64,000 nt of DNA from Chamaea fasciata. Lineage: Eukaryota; Chordata; Aves; Passeriformes; Sylviidae. The position numbers were made by a program, and so were the translations under genes. Position 1 is the first letter of the stretch. Every line of letters starts with the position of its first letter. Where the stretch lies: positions 33,564,914 to 33,628,913 of the forward strand of contig JARCOQ010000009.1 in NCBI GenBank assembly GCA_029207755.1, read 5' to 3'. The notes beneath the pieces are model-generated. The model was not told where the DNA came from. It searched no databases and was given only the letters and a program-made list of their open reading frames with translations. Shown here in pieces: positions 49,591-61,343 of this stretch.

Positions 49591-52541
49591 AATCTGCTCT
49601 GCCAAGATTCTGCAGGCATGGCCTCCTGCCAATGCCCGGACATTTGGATGCGATGCTCGTATGAAGAACTGGGGGTGCAGGAGCCCTGTCTGGGGTGAGA
49701 GCTGGGGCTGAGGGCTGGCATGGCACTTGTTTTGTCCCTGCTTAGGTTACCAGTAGGTGGCAGTGCATGGGGTCAGAATAGGTTTTGGTGTTTTGCCTTC
49801 CTCTCTAGCCTGAAGAGGGTTCAGTGCATCCTGAGAAACTCCTGTATCACTTGGGTAGTGCCTTTGCTGTTGGGGTTGTGGATATGACCGGGAGGAGACC
49901 AGGTGGTGTGTGGGCTGCTTTGTGGCTGCATCCCAAGGGATGCCACCCACTTCCTCACGAGCCAGGGGCTTACTGGGAGTTCTGATGTCGTCAGTCTGGG
50001 AAGGAATGGAGGCAAGTCCTGATATCTTATTAGAAAGGGACCTCTGCAGAATTAACTCTTGCAGCTGGCTGAATCCAGATTTGTTAATTGCAACAAATCA
50101 ACCTGTAAGAGGTTCCTGACTTCAGAAGAGAAGTTCTATTTATTTTACAGATGTTTAAATTTTAACCATCAATACAAACATCGAAACATGAGGCCTTTAC
50201 AAATATGAAAAATAATGTAGCTGTGAGAGTGCAATATTTGAAAATAATGATTTATGATTGTGTTAATGATTTATGAACTGTAACAAGTTTGTTTCTCTGA
50301 GCTGTGGGACAGTTTGTGCCTAATAAAGCTCCCTTTGCTTAAGGTGTTTTTTATGGCTTAGAAAGAATCAAATAGTTTTTGTTTTTCTCAGTAAAACAGA
50401 TAAGAAAAGCATTGACTTTATTTTTTTTCTTTTTATTTTCATCAAAAACCTTCGATAATTTGCATGGATATGTGATTTTCAGAGTTAGTTTGACGTTTGG
50501 TTTTGAATTTTACTCTGTTTGCTGACACTGAATTATTTAGTTTATTAACATCAATGTGTTTTTTGGTGTAGTTTCAGAGATTTAATAGATTTATGCCATG
50601 GACTGCAAAAGAAAAATTACATTCTCTGTGCTAGTTAAAATTTTAATAAGCTTATTCACATGTTTTGAAATAAATGCTATATGTAATGAAAATAGTGGTT
50701 CCAGTTTTTCTCATCTTGTATTACTTTTTTTTTTTTTTAAATTCTGTGCGATTATTTCCTAACATGCTTTAGATAATTACAGTTATTACCTATATGAAAA
50801 CCCTGTATTGGCAGCTGTTACTTCATGGCATTAAAAAAAAAAAAAAAGAGGGAAAATATAAGCCCTGTCTTTTGTGTTTGAAGTGGGTCTGAGGCTTGGC
50901 ACAGTGAGTTGGGGAAAATTTCTTACACTTGCATTTTAAAATGTCCATGTAAGATCTGTAGGAGAAGTGATGACAGTGATACACTGTATTGGAAGATTGA
51001 TTTCCCTCAGTTGTAAATGTCTCCCAAAAATGATGCGGCAAAGCACCCTGTTCTGGCGTGCAGGGACATTTTGAGCTGAGCAAGGAGGAAGAAGAAATTT
51101 TTATGCATAAGATTTTGAACTGAATTATGTGGTGTGTGTGACTGCAAAAGTTAAGGCTTAAATTATTAAACAACTCTTCAAAGATAAGCCACTTACGCAG
51201 GCAGTCGCTTCCTCTATATGTGAACCTGTGTAAAGTCAATCTCATGCATTATGAACATTTTTGAGGGAAGAGTCATGAAGTGAAATGAGTTATATTCAGG
51301 TATCTAAATGTAGTAAGGATGCTGTGAAGCAGCATTGCTTTGTGTTGGGGGACATTTTGCTCTTTGGAATTGTTTGTTCTGTATTTGTGATTTCACTTGA
51401 AATTGGCTTTCCTAAGAGTGAAAAATCTGTCCCTACTGTTTTTAGAGTGTACTGTGAGTAAAGCTTAGCTTTGGATAACTGGAATTTTAAGAGTGTGTGT
51501 AAGAAAGTCACGCATACTGACTGAAAGTATCTTATGTACTTGATGTAACAATATGCGATTTTTAATAAAACAGTGCAGTACTGAGTGCAGCTGAGGATAA
51601 GTAGAAATTACATTTGGCATAAGATGAGTTCAGGATAAATGAATAAACAGAAGAAATGATCCGTGCCCTGCTAAATTCTAAGCATGCCAACAACATAAAA
51701 TATAGATTCTACTCTGTGGTATCATTCCATTATAGCTTATTTTTTCAGCCTCTGGTAACATCAAACGTAGAAATACCAATAATTATGGTGAGTTAGATCT
51801 GAGCTAGTCATGGGTTATTGAGGTTGCCTTTGGAAGGGGAGAAATCCACAAGGAGACAATTATGAAAATTTCTTGTAAATTCTGATAGACACCACCATGT
51901 TGATGAGAATCCTAAAAAACTCAGGGCGTCCTTTTCCTGAACCAAGGCACAAGTCAGACAAAACTCTGCTTATTCTTTTTTCCACGATGATCAAATATCC
52001 TGTAACACAGCAGTTTTCACTCTGAAAGAGTTTTATACAAATGTTTGTGATAATTTTTGCCTCCTAGAAAGAGGTGAAGCATGCTGCTCCTTTTCTGTAA
52101 ACTTTCTGTGGTAAAGGAGCCGTGCTGTTAATATCTGAGGTTCACAGAGCACATGAAAGAAAGTGCCAAAACAATATGATAAAATCAATGTGAGAGACAT
52201 TAGGTACCGCTGCATATGGTAGTGTGAGAGAGTTCAGAAAGGGAGAGGGGGAAACACCAATGCAGCTTGGCAAAAATCCACTGTTTTTGTAAAAAAACTG
52301 AAGAAAGATTTACTGGCATTCTTGACCTATAAAAACAGACTGCTTTTATAATCAAGTTAGAACTGGAAATTATAAAACTAAAAAAATTGTTTACTACAAT
52401 TAGAATGTTGCATCTTTCCTCCACACTGAACGGATGATATTCCTTTTTTTACCTTTGAAATCAAACTGAGTCCCAATTCCCAGTCAGTGAAGTATGTAGT
52501 TGCAGTTGTATTTCTTAAGCATCTTCTGAGTTAACAAAAAC
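49591..52541. other. Gene-free unique sequence
   Basis: 49591-50050 is moderately GC-rich with chance frames. 50130-50760 is very AT-rich with T/A runs at about 50727 and 50835. A 140-codon minus-strand stop-free frame (50823-51245) was judged chance. A tandem pair of TGATTTATGA sites lies at 50248-50276. Confidence 0.5.
50246..50276 (+). promoter_or_regulatory. Paired HOX/PBX-like sites
   Basis: AATGATTTATGA occurs at 50246-50257 and again at 50265-50276, a 19-bp period. TGATTTAT is a known composite PBX-HOX (posterior HOX group) binding word. In AT-rich DNA single matches mean little; the exact 12-bp repetition is the reason for listing it. Confidence 0.25.
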
Positions 52542-52605
52542 TGCTTGGGCCTGTTTAGGGCAGCAGCATATGTGCTTTCTTGCCTTTCTGAGACAGGCCC
52601 AAGCA
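52542..52605 (+). ncRNA. Hairpin resembling a microRNA precursor
   Basis: A 64-nt stem-loop. The outer arms TGCTTGGGCCTGT (52542-52554) and ACAGGCCCAAGCA (52593-52605) pair perfectly for 13 bp. Inside, GGCA/TGCC (about 52559-52584) and AGCA/TGCT around a TATG loop can extend the stem across bulges. Length and layout fit a short pre-microRNA, but the large internal loop is unusual, and I do not recognise a known microRNA. It could equally be a decayed inverted-repeat transposon or chance. The strand is arbitrary because the arms are symmetric. Confidence 0.25.
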
Positions 52606-54528
52606 TTTAAAAAATGGATCATACATTTACATTTGGTTTAGATGTGCACGTTGTTTTGAAAACCCTTTGGTTTTCCTAGATATCCTTGAATAAAATCATT
52701 ACAAAATACATAACATAAAGTTTAGTAATTGCTCAACAAAAGGTAACCACTTCAATTTATTTGTTTAGTTCCAGAACTTTTAGATGGTGTTCTAGTGATA
52801 CTTCTACAGCCTGATTACTATGTTAACAAATATCTGTGATAATTAATGTAATTAATAACCTTTATTGTCATCAGTGTGCTGGGACAGACATTTTTAAGAG
52901 GAGGCCTTGGCAGTATTGTACATGTGTTTTATATAAATAGACAAGGGATACAGTGTCTTTTGCATGTGTTTTCAGACATGGTTTTTGGTGCTGAGTGAGA
53001 AAGGTACTACACTCAGGGCCTTTCTTTCCCTCTGCTTCCAGAAAAATGGAATTTCTCTGTCATCTTCATGTGTCATTTTTATTTTCTTTAAGGAATAGCC
53101 ATGTCCGACTTCCTGCCCTCCCTCACATTTGTGTAAAGCATTTTTCCTGGTGCTTGTCATAATTGATAGCCTATGTAAAATTTATGGCATTGAATTCTGA
53201 AAAATACTGTCCAATAGGTAAAGGGAAGTTTCCACGTTTACTTGGTGAGTTTCAGAACGAGTGTTACGAAGAACGAAGAATGTGAACTTTTATCCTGGTA
53301 GCAGCCTTCTTTTCTTTGAAAACATGGGAGGTCCGTGAGGGATTTTGGAGACCTGCCACTACAGGGTATGACAGTTCAGAGTCTTTGGGGTGTCAAGTTG
53401 TTCCCTGCTGGCTGTCCTTTCTCCTGTAAAGGTTCTGCCTTACATACAGGAAACAGCTCATTGGGACACCTGGCCTCTGCCAGTCCTCATATCACTTCAG
53501 TTTGGTGAAAAACATAAATCTGAAATCCAGGAACTCATTAGCCCGCCTGAGCAGCATGGACCTGAAGGGTATGTGCACATTTTTATTGGTGGTTCATTTG
53601 CCCCTGTGCTTTATGGCTCTTCGTCGTCACCTGAGAGTACTGTCAAAGGGGACAACAGATGGGATCCGGCAAGGCAAAGGGGTGAAGTTTGTGTTAGCAG
53701 AAAGAAGAGTAAACCAAGTTCTGGTTAGCGTGAAATTCCTCTTCAGTAACCTTCTCTGTTTTTCAGTGCACCTGGGAAAACTGATGATTGTAGTCCTGCC
53801 TTTGCCTTGCAGTCTCTTTTCCCACCTGGCTCCTCTGAGTCATATTTTGTTCCTTAACTAATACCTTTCTTCTTCTGAAGCATCTTCACTTCAAACCACA
53901 ATGTTTTCAAGAGTATTTATGTAGTCATATGTTTTTTTATGAGTCACTTGTTGTAGTAAAGAGTGTTTTACTTACCCGTTGAAACATTTGTTCACAGTTT
54001 CTCCACTTCATAGTTCGGATAGATGAGAAATTATTAATATAGACAGGAGACTTGATACTTATAGTGTTTTTGCAAGGCACCCTCTTTTGAGTCTAACTTC
54101 AAATATTTCAAATGCTTGTGCTCTCCTCCAAGAAGCTCTCTAGAATGCTTGAGTGTATCCTGAGGTTTGAAACACATCTCCTTTGTGTGGTTTGGCTTCC
54201 ACGTGCCAAATAGCTCAGCAGGTATGTTAATAAAACTGTAGTTCAGTTAAAATCAATGGAATTGCAGGTATCATTAGTTGTACTTTTGGCCCAAAACACA
54301 GTTAGAGTAAATGCATGTTCCTATGGTTCAAAAACATTAAAGACATTACTGCAAAAGGACTTTAAGGATTTAATGGATTTTTATTTCCAAAATGAGAGTT
54401 TTCTCCAGCAATAGGAAAGTTTTAGAAGCCTCAATTAATACTGCCAGTGTAAATACAAACATTTTTAATAATATTCTAAGTTCTTACAGCAACCCTTACT
54501 TATTTTTGATGTACACATAAAGCTACAG
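52606..54528. other. Gene-free unique sequence
   Basis: No gene or repeat recognised. Two overlapping plus-strand open frames (53390-53861) of about 112-119 codons lack supporting splice or start features. Confidence 0.5.
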
Positions 54529-54862
54529 TCACAGAATCACCGAGTTGGAAGAGACCTCTGAGACTGAGTCCAGCCCAGCCCTAACAGCTCAGCTAAACCA
54601 TGGCACTGAGTGCCACATCCAGTCTCTGTTTAAACACATCCCAGGATGGTGAATCCACCATCTTCCCAGGGAGACAATTCCAGTACTTTATCACCCTTTC
54701 CGTAAAAAACTTTTTCCTAATATCCAACCTGTATTTCCCTTGGCTCAGCTTGAGACTGTGTCCTCTCCTTCTGTCAGTTGCAGCCAGGAGAAAGAGACCA
54801 ACCCCACCTGACTAAAACCACATTTCAGGGAGTTGTAGAGAGTGATAAGGCTCACTTGAAGC
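54529..54862 (-). mobile_element. CR1 LINE 3' fragment
   Basis: Well-preserved minus-direction CR1 3' end. 'cacagaatcaccgagttggaagagacctctgagactgagtccagccc' is followed by 'aaaccatggcactgagtgccacatccag', 'acatcccaggatggtgaatccaccatcttcccagggagacaattccagtac', 'aactttttcctaatatccaacctgtatttcccttggc' and 'gttgtagagagtgataagg'. One of the better kept CR1 copies in this window. Confidence 0.95.
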
Positions 54863-57425
54863 TAAAAGTTATCTGGGGCATAGTTTTAATTGCAGATCTT
54901 ATCTTTTTCAAAGCATGGGAGTTCTGTTTCCCTTTCTGCATTCTCCAGACATCTCTTGCTGCTTGTTCCTCCAGGTTGTGTGTGAAAAGCTGGCGTAGGC
55001 AGAGGTTTGTGATCCAGGACTGGATTAGAGCCATAAACATCAGCTGCCCCAAACCAAGTAGCTTTCTCTGAGCCCTTTTCACAGATTGTGCTGAGATGGA
55101 AAATCCTTGGCAAATTTGTCACTGGCACCTGGCCTTCTGCCCTCATCTGAAAAGGGCACATGTCTGTAATGCAGTGGGTTTTGTGTCTGTGTTTTTCTGT
55201 GCTCTAAACAGGTAAACAAGAAGGAAAGGAAGTAAACAGTAGCTTTCATGAAAGGCACGAGTGGTAACCTTGGAGACTGAGAACGAAGGGTTCAGAGCCA
55301 TTAAATTATTTAGGTGTACACCTTACCTTTGCAGCTTGGAATGTGCCTCTGGGAGAGGAGAGACATGTGACTGTGCAAGACCAGCCAGGGTTCTGTGCCC
55401 ATTGCCCCCCATCAGGCTGGGATGGAGGCTCTTGGTTTTCCTTTCCCTTTAGAAGTGGATTTAACTTGGGGGTGCAGAGCAGTGCCGCATAGTTCAAGGC
55501 ATGTGTTCAGTTTTGAATATAAAAGGGGCTGTTTTGCTTTGGGGAAGAGAGGGTATGTGTTACCTGGCTGCTTTCTAAACCTGGGGAACTACTGCCAATT
55601 GTTTTTGCATGGCATAACAGATCTATGTCTGTCTGTTAGGATCAAGAAAAGAACAGTTGTGCTGTTTTATGATTATTTCATAATGAAATGCTAAGTGCTT
55701 TTACTTGCTGCTTACAGTGCCTGGGATATTTGGAGCTGGAAGTAATATGTCTGATATTTCTATGATGAAAAGGGAGGTTTGGATCTGTACTCCTCTGCTA
55801 ACTACAGCCAGTTATTAGTGGCAGGAGTGTAATAGCTAATCTATAGTAAGAGGAATTAAAGTTCTTGAAATGTGCAACAGAACAAATACTGTGCAGCCCT
55901 ACAGTCTCAATAAAATGACATGTCACTGATTCTCCTCTCTTGGTTGTGATTTGGAAGCACGTCCGTGTGGCTTCGGTCCCAGGTTTTTTTCTTGTACGTT
56001 TAATATATTTACATTTGCTCCCACACTTTCACTTTTGGAGCAGATGTTGGCAGGCGCAAGAGCATGGCCAGTGGCAAAGAGCGGGTTTTGGAAGCTAGAC
56101 TGGCAGCTAGGAGGTGGTATCTCAGTGGGGCCTGCATTCCTCCTGTCAGGGCTGTTGAGGGTATGCGGAAGTGCAAAGAGCTGTGCTCAAGCCCACAGTC
56201 ATTACTCAGTCTCACCAGGGCTAAGATATCACTGGAGCTAGTGGGTTTCACCCAGTTATTCAGCCTGAGACGCAGCTGGGACTGACAACATCCCTCAGGT
56301 GTCTCATACATCATATCTGAATGCCTGGAGCCTCATCTGCTGACACCCAGGAAACTCCATGACTTACTGGGCTTTTATTTGACTCAGGATAAGAATCTGA
56401 GCCAGAGTTTCTGTGGACCTGCCACCAGTTGAGAGCTGTACATATTTCTTCTAACACTGTGTAAGAATTACTGTTGTGTTGGAAGTTTTTTGAGCACCAA
56501 GGCTGGACCTCAGGCTGCTTCCTTGGAGCTACTGTGTCACATGGTGGTAATCTGCAAAGTGCTGCCCCTCTGAGCTGGCTTTGAGCCTACGGAAATGCAA
56601 GGACTCACAGAGGAGAGAGGATCTTTCTTCACTTTTTTCTCCTTATGATTTTCCATTTAATCCTTCTTTTCAGGAGACCCAGCTTCCTTGCTCACTTGAA
56701 TCAGGTGTTCTCTTTGTTCTCTTACAATGTTCAATAAATTATTAACAAAAACTACACATTAAAATAAGATTTCTCCATCTCCAACTCAAAAAAAGAAAAG
56801 AACGTGAAAAAAACCCCAACAAATCTACTGTTTTCCTAGTTCTCTCTTTCTGTGATTGTTATGCTAAACTTTCTGAATTTGACTTGTCCCTTCTCTATCC
56901 CTCTTCACATTTCCTTTTAGCATTTTTCCTTTGTTGTTCAGCCTCATCTTTAGATAAACAAAAATAAATTAGTTCTCTTAAATTAGTTTAATTCTAGAAA
57001 TTGAAATTAATTCTGGAATTGTATCAGTTTCACTGTTTCTCTATCCTTGTAGACAGCAGCATATATTGCTTTTCAGATTTTCAGGCTATGATCCGATTTG
57101 CAAACGCTTCAGGGATTTTCTCTTTACGTACATGTTTGAGAATGAGACTGGAGTTAGCTTTTGAAGGGTCTTTTTACCACAGAGAGAAATTCAGCCTGGC
57201 AGTGTAATTTTAATTGATGGTCAAATGGACTGGAAAGTAAACTACCCAAAAGCCTAACAGAGTCAATGCTTCCTTTTCTAAGTGCTAACACAGCAATGAA
57301 GTTGGTTTGTTGTAAAGAACTAGGTTACCTCAATAACAAATATTTTTTTAAACGCAGAGAGATGTGCAGTTAAATAATACTATCACAGAAGATTCCTAGA
57401 TGTTTTAAGGTAATTCACATTGAGT
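54863..57425. other. Gene-free unique sequence
   Basis: No gene identified. Moderately GC-rich around 56000-56300 with chance frames on both strands, very AT-rich from 56700 to 57000. Confidence 0.5.
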
Positions 57426-57590
57426 TTGGATTGGTTGTTGGGTTTTGTTTTGGTTTTTTGTTAGTTTGTCTTTGGTTTGGGTTGGGGTTTTTTTTGGTTT
57501 GGTTTGGTTTGGTTTGGTTTGTGGTTTTTTTGTTTTTGTTTTTTTGGTTTTGGTGGGGTTTTTTTTGTTTTGGTTTGGTTTTTTTTGGGG
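57426..57590 (+). repeat. G/T-only simple sequence with (GGTTT)5
   Basis: From 57471 to 57590 (120 bases) the plus strand contains only G and T. It includes five perfect GGTTT units (57496-57520) and several other GG/GGGG runs. The opposite strand is pure A/C. The Lys/Pro/Gln/Asn-rich and Phe/Trp/Gly-rich frames that read through it are artefacts of the repeat. Confidence 0.97.
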
Positions 57591-60500
57591 CTGCTTTTTC
57601 TGCATCCTGGTTTCCTCCACAATGTGTCAGGCATATGGTAAAAAGTATTACAGGCACTGGGATAAATCTTTCTGCAGAAGGAATGGCCCTGAAATGAAGG
57701 TCATAAGGTTATTTTTTGGCACTGATTCATAAAAACAGATGGTTTATCGCAGAAAGTAACACTACATGGCAGTTCTTTCAGAAATTAAAGAGTAAGTAAT
57801 CATCTCAGAAGAGATGATGCAATGGGGAGGATAAATAATAACCTGTGGGAACTTTGCACTGGTCTGTAACCTTCAGGAAAAGACACAGGAAAACACCGTG
57901 GAAAGATTCAGACACAGGTGAGACCAGGATCTGAAAGTGATGGAATCAGAGAGCGGGAAAGACAGTGAAACTCAGCTCAGCTGTGTTTAGTGGTGAATAT
58001 TCAAAGATACAAAACGGCCATCGTGGCTTGTTGGCAAGATGTGGACCCTGCTGTGGTGGACCCTTCCTGTTCCTCAGCATACAGAAACCAGAATCTTTCC
58101 TGGCTGTGCAGTGGGAATGCTCCACAGGCTGCTCTGCTGGAGATCTTTGTGAGGCACACAAGCAAAAACCAGGAAAGGCAGTTTATATTTTGCTGCATTC
58201 CTAGTGTTCTGTTACATTTCCTCCGTGGTTATGAAAATTCGTTTTGAGGGACGTGGGCAAAAATCTCCCAGTCAAAGAGAAAGCCAGTGTGCATTTCCAG
58301 TCGTGATTGAGCTAACTTAACTCACCAGTGTTTTCCAGTTTTTGTGGATGAAAACGTTCACTTAGGTGGCAGTAAAGAGCTTTAAACTGTGAAGCTGTAA
58401 ATGTTGCTGAAATTGGGAATTAAGAAGACTTCTGTGCATGTTCTAAAAACATACACAGTGGAGGCAGTAATTTTAACCATGGACGTGGGGTATGATCAGC
58501 ATTTATACTGAAGGGAAAACTCTCCAGAGTGACACCTGTGCTTGAAGTGCTCATGAGCAGGGATCTTTCTCCCTGGAGCCTCACATCTTGCTGACTGAAG
58601 TCAACAGCAATGTTGTAGTTAATTACAGAAGTGCAGTATCAAATTTATACAGCATTTAACTGCATGTTTAAGTGTTACAAGAGGTTATAACATAAAGGGA
58701 TCGTTATAAATCATAAAATATAACCACTCTTCCCCATATGTACCTTTCAAGTAATGACTGTTAGAGAACTGCTGATAAACATGCAGAATAAACTGAAATC
58801 TCTTGCCACTATGAGAGAAGCAGAGTTTCAGTATCAATAGCACTGCTTTTCTTCCTGTGTTGGTGTGTTAGTGGGTTACTAAAAAACAACAGCACGTTGG
58901 ATGAAAATTGCAGTAGGTATAAAGGTACATGTTAGAAGAACCAGCTATTTCTGCCTGAGAAGGATGTATTAAATGTAAATTTCCACGGCATAAAAATATA
59001 AAAATTCAGAGGTAGAACAAAATATAATCTATATGATTTTTAAAGGCACAAGTTTTATAGTATTGTAAATTCTTTTCAGAGATAATGGAAATGTTTAAGA
59101 CATACATATATAAGCACTAATCATCTAATAAGTATCGATAGGTAGAAGTTTGATCCTCGAACAAAGCCTCAAACAAAGCTCCTGACATAAAAAGATGAGA
59201 TAATAAAACAACAGACACAGATCATAAAAGACATTAAACACTTGAACCAGTGATGAAGCTCAAAAATGGTGTAATGTTTGAATTTGCAGCATTCTGGGGA
59301 GGTAGGGTGAAAAATAGAAGAGGAGGAGTAGAATGTCTGAAGGGGGCCTTGAAATAGTGTGGGTCATTATTACAGTTTAATGCTAAATCTTTGCAAAAAA
59401 ATAGCAAAGAATAAAAACAACCAACCAAACACAACCCCCTCAACGCCCCCTCCCCCAAATGAAACAAACACACAAAACAACAAACATACAAAAAATCCAA
59501 CCTGAAACCCCCCCATATTTGATGGAGGGATGTTTGGTCAGAGATAGGCTCAGGAAGGAAAACCCCAGAACTGTAAAAAAAATGAATATGTTGTTAAAGA
59601 GCATCTCAAACTTCAGGGAAATAGTGCTTTTAAAGGGTCTTCTATTTCTGCTGTAAGAGCATGCTGTGAAATGTGTTCATAGCTCAAGTAACATTTTCAC
59701 AGACGAATGAAAAACCTGCAGCTCTCTCCAGTTTATCAAATGATATTCAGCTGCTTATGAATCCATGTTTTTTGAAGACCACCCTGGATAGTGCTTGGAG
59801 AGGGAAAAAAAATGAAATTATTAAAGCGCTCAGATTTCTGTAGTAAAGAGGTTTCCCAAATATTTGGATAAAATATGCCTGTTAATTGTAATGCTATCAG
59901 ATTGACCTTGGTATCTCTAGTATTCCAGATAAACTGCACAGAACTTGGCAATGAGCATGTGTTAATTTTTGACACAGAGTTTAGAAGAGAGGTTTACTGA
60001 AATAACTCATCCAAACATAAGTATTTCTGAATAGCAAAAATAATACAAAAAAAGAACATCTTTCAAGTGACACTCTTCTTGAAGTTACTTGGCATTACAA
60101 ACTGCAGAGCATCTGGTTTAGTTTCAAATGCCTTTAGATAGAAACTCCTTTAATAGCCTACATTTTTTTTTTTTTCAGTTTTGGAGGTACCCCTCTTGGT
60201 GGCTTTGCAAAGAGGTATCAATGTACTTGTAACAATATCTTTCTCCAGGTGGTGTTTTCTGTTTCTCTAGTTAACCAAGGGGATTAGAGACGTGTCATTC
60301 CTATTCACCAATCATGTGAACTCTGTATCACAGCACCTTATAAAAAGTAGCAAGGATTTAGAAAATAAAGCCTTTTTTTCTATGCTTTTTGCCTTCAGAA
60401 ATATTTGGAGTCTTTCGTGTCCTACAGTGACATTCTGCCAGAAGGGAATGGCTCCTTTGGGTACAAAGGGTTCTCTGCACCCCACAGATACTTCAATGGG

Positions 60501-61099
60501 GACTGGGAACCTGCTGTAGAAATACCTAGTGGTCTGCTCATTTCGCTTCATCCTGCTGCTCATGAAGAGCAGGAATCCTGAGGTGCTCTCTGGAAAGCCC
60601 AGGAAAAGCTTCCAACTAAGTCTTTTTAATGAAATTTTATGCTCACCGTGAGGAGGAGCGATGTTTACCGGGATTTCCAGCTAGCTTCCTGTGTAGAGCA
60701 TGTTTGTGAAAGCACGGGCAAGGGAAGTTTGAGGAATAAGAATTTAGAAAAATCAAGGCAAACTCAAGCCTCATTTTGGTGAGCATTAGAAAACCCTTGT
60801 GCAATTAGGTCTGAGCCTACTTTTGGTTTTTGCATTGGCATTTGTTTAAACAAAACTATGTGATAAGAAGAAATATTGTTACACTGCCCAAGATGGAGCT
60901 TCCTACTTGTAGTTGGCTATTCCTGTTAGGGAAATGACAGAGAATCCAAAAAGCTTTCTATAATGTAAGGAAAAACAAGTAATCAAGATACTTAAAATGC
61001 CAAGGCCACCTATTCCCTCCAAAGGAAGGTGAAGTAGCCTTTATTTCCCCTGATAAACTACAGCTGAAAAAGTTACAAGAAGCAGGGGAACATCCTTGA
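57591..61099. other. Gene-free unique sequence with an A/C-rich tract
   Basis: 59411-59514 is A/C-rich simple sequence. A T-run followed by CAG at about 60163-60178 resembles a splice acceptor by chance. No gene or transposon identified. Confidence 0.5.
59411..59514 (+). repeat. A/C-rich low-complexity tract
   Basis: About 100 bases dominated by A and C (for example CCAACCAAAC and CCCCCTCCCCC), interrupted by a few G and T. This is the strand-opposite type of the 57.5-kb G/T tract. Confidence 0.85.
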
Positions 61100-61343
61100 A
61101 GCTGTGTCAGGGGGGTTGAGGCTGGAGAGCAGGAGAATGTTCTTCCCCCAGAGGGTGGCCAGGCACTGAACAGGCTCCCCAGGGCCATGCCCACGGCCCC
61201 AAGCCCGCCAGAACTCAAGGAGTGCTCAGACAACACTCTCAGGCACAGGGTGGGATTTCTGGAGTGTCCTATGCAGCCTTGGGAGTTGGACTGAAAGATC
61301 TTGATCAGTCCCTTCCTATTCAGTGTATTCCATGATTCTATGG
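61100..61343 (+). mobile_element. CR1 LINE 3' fragment, passerine J-like type
   Basis: Plus-direction CR1 3' end. 'aggctggagagcaggagaatgttcttcccccagagggtggccaggcactgaacaggctccccagggccatgcccacggccccaag' is followed by 'aactcaagga...cagacaacactctcaggcacagggtg', 'gggagttggactgaaagatcttgatcagtcccttcctattcag' and the tail 'attccatgattctatgg'. The 'gtcacggccccaag...tctcaggcaca' wording is that of the CR1-J-like group found in songbirds, which supports the organism guess. Confidence 0.95.

Noticed and set aside
50823..51245. 140-codon minus-strand frame
   Set aside because: Ends in a run of Phe from the T/A tract, many Cys/His/Ser without pattern, no family recognised.
53390..53861. Two overlapping plus-strand frames of 112 and 119 codons
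   Set aside because: Different registers over the same DNA, no domain, no start context.
57405..57732. Lys/Pro/Gln/Thr-rich minus frame and Phe/Trp/Gly-rich plus frames
   Set aside because: Direct products of the G/T simple repeat, not genes.
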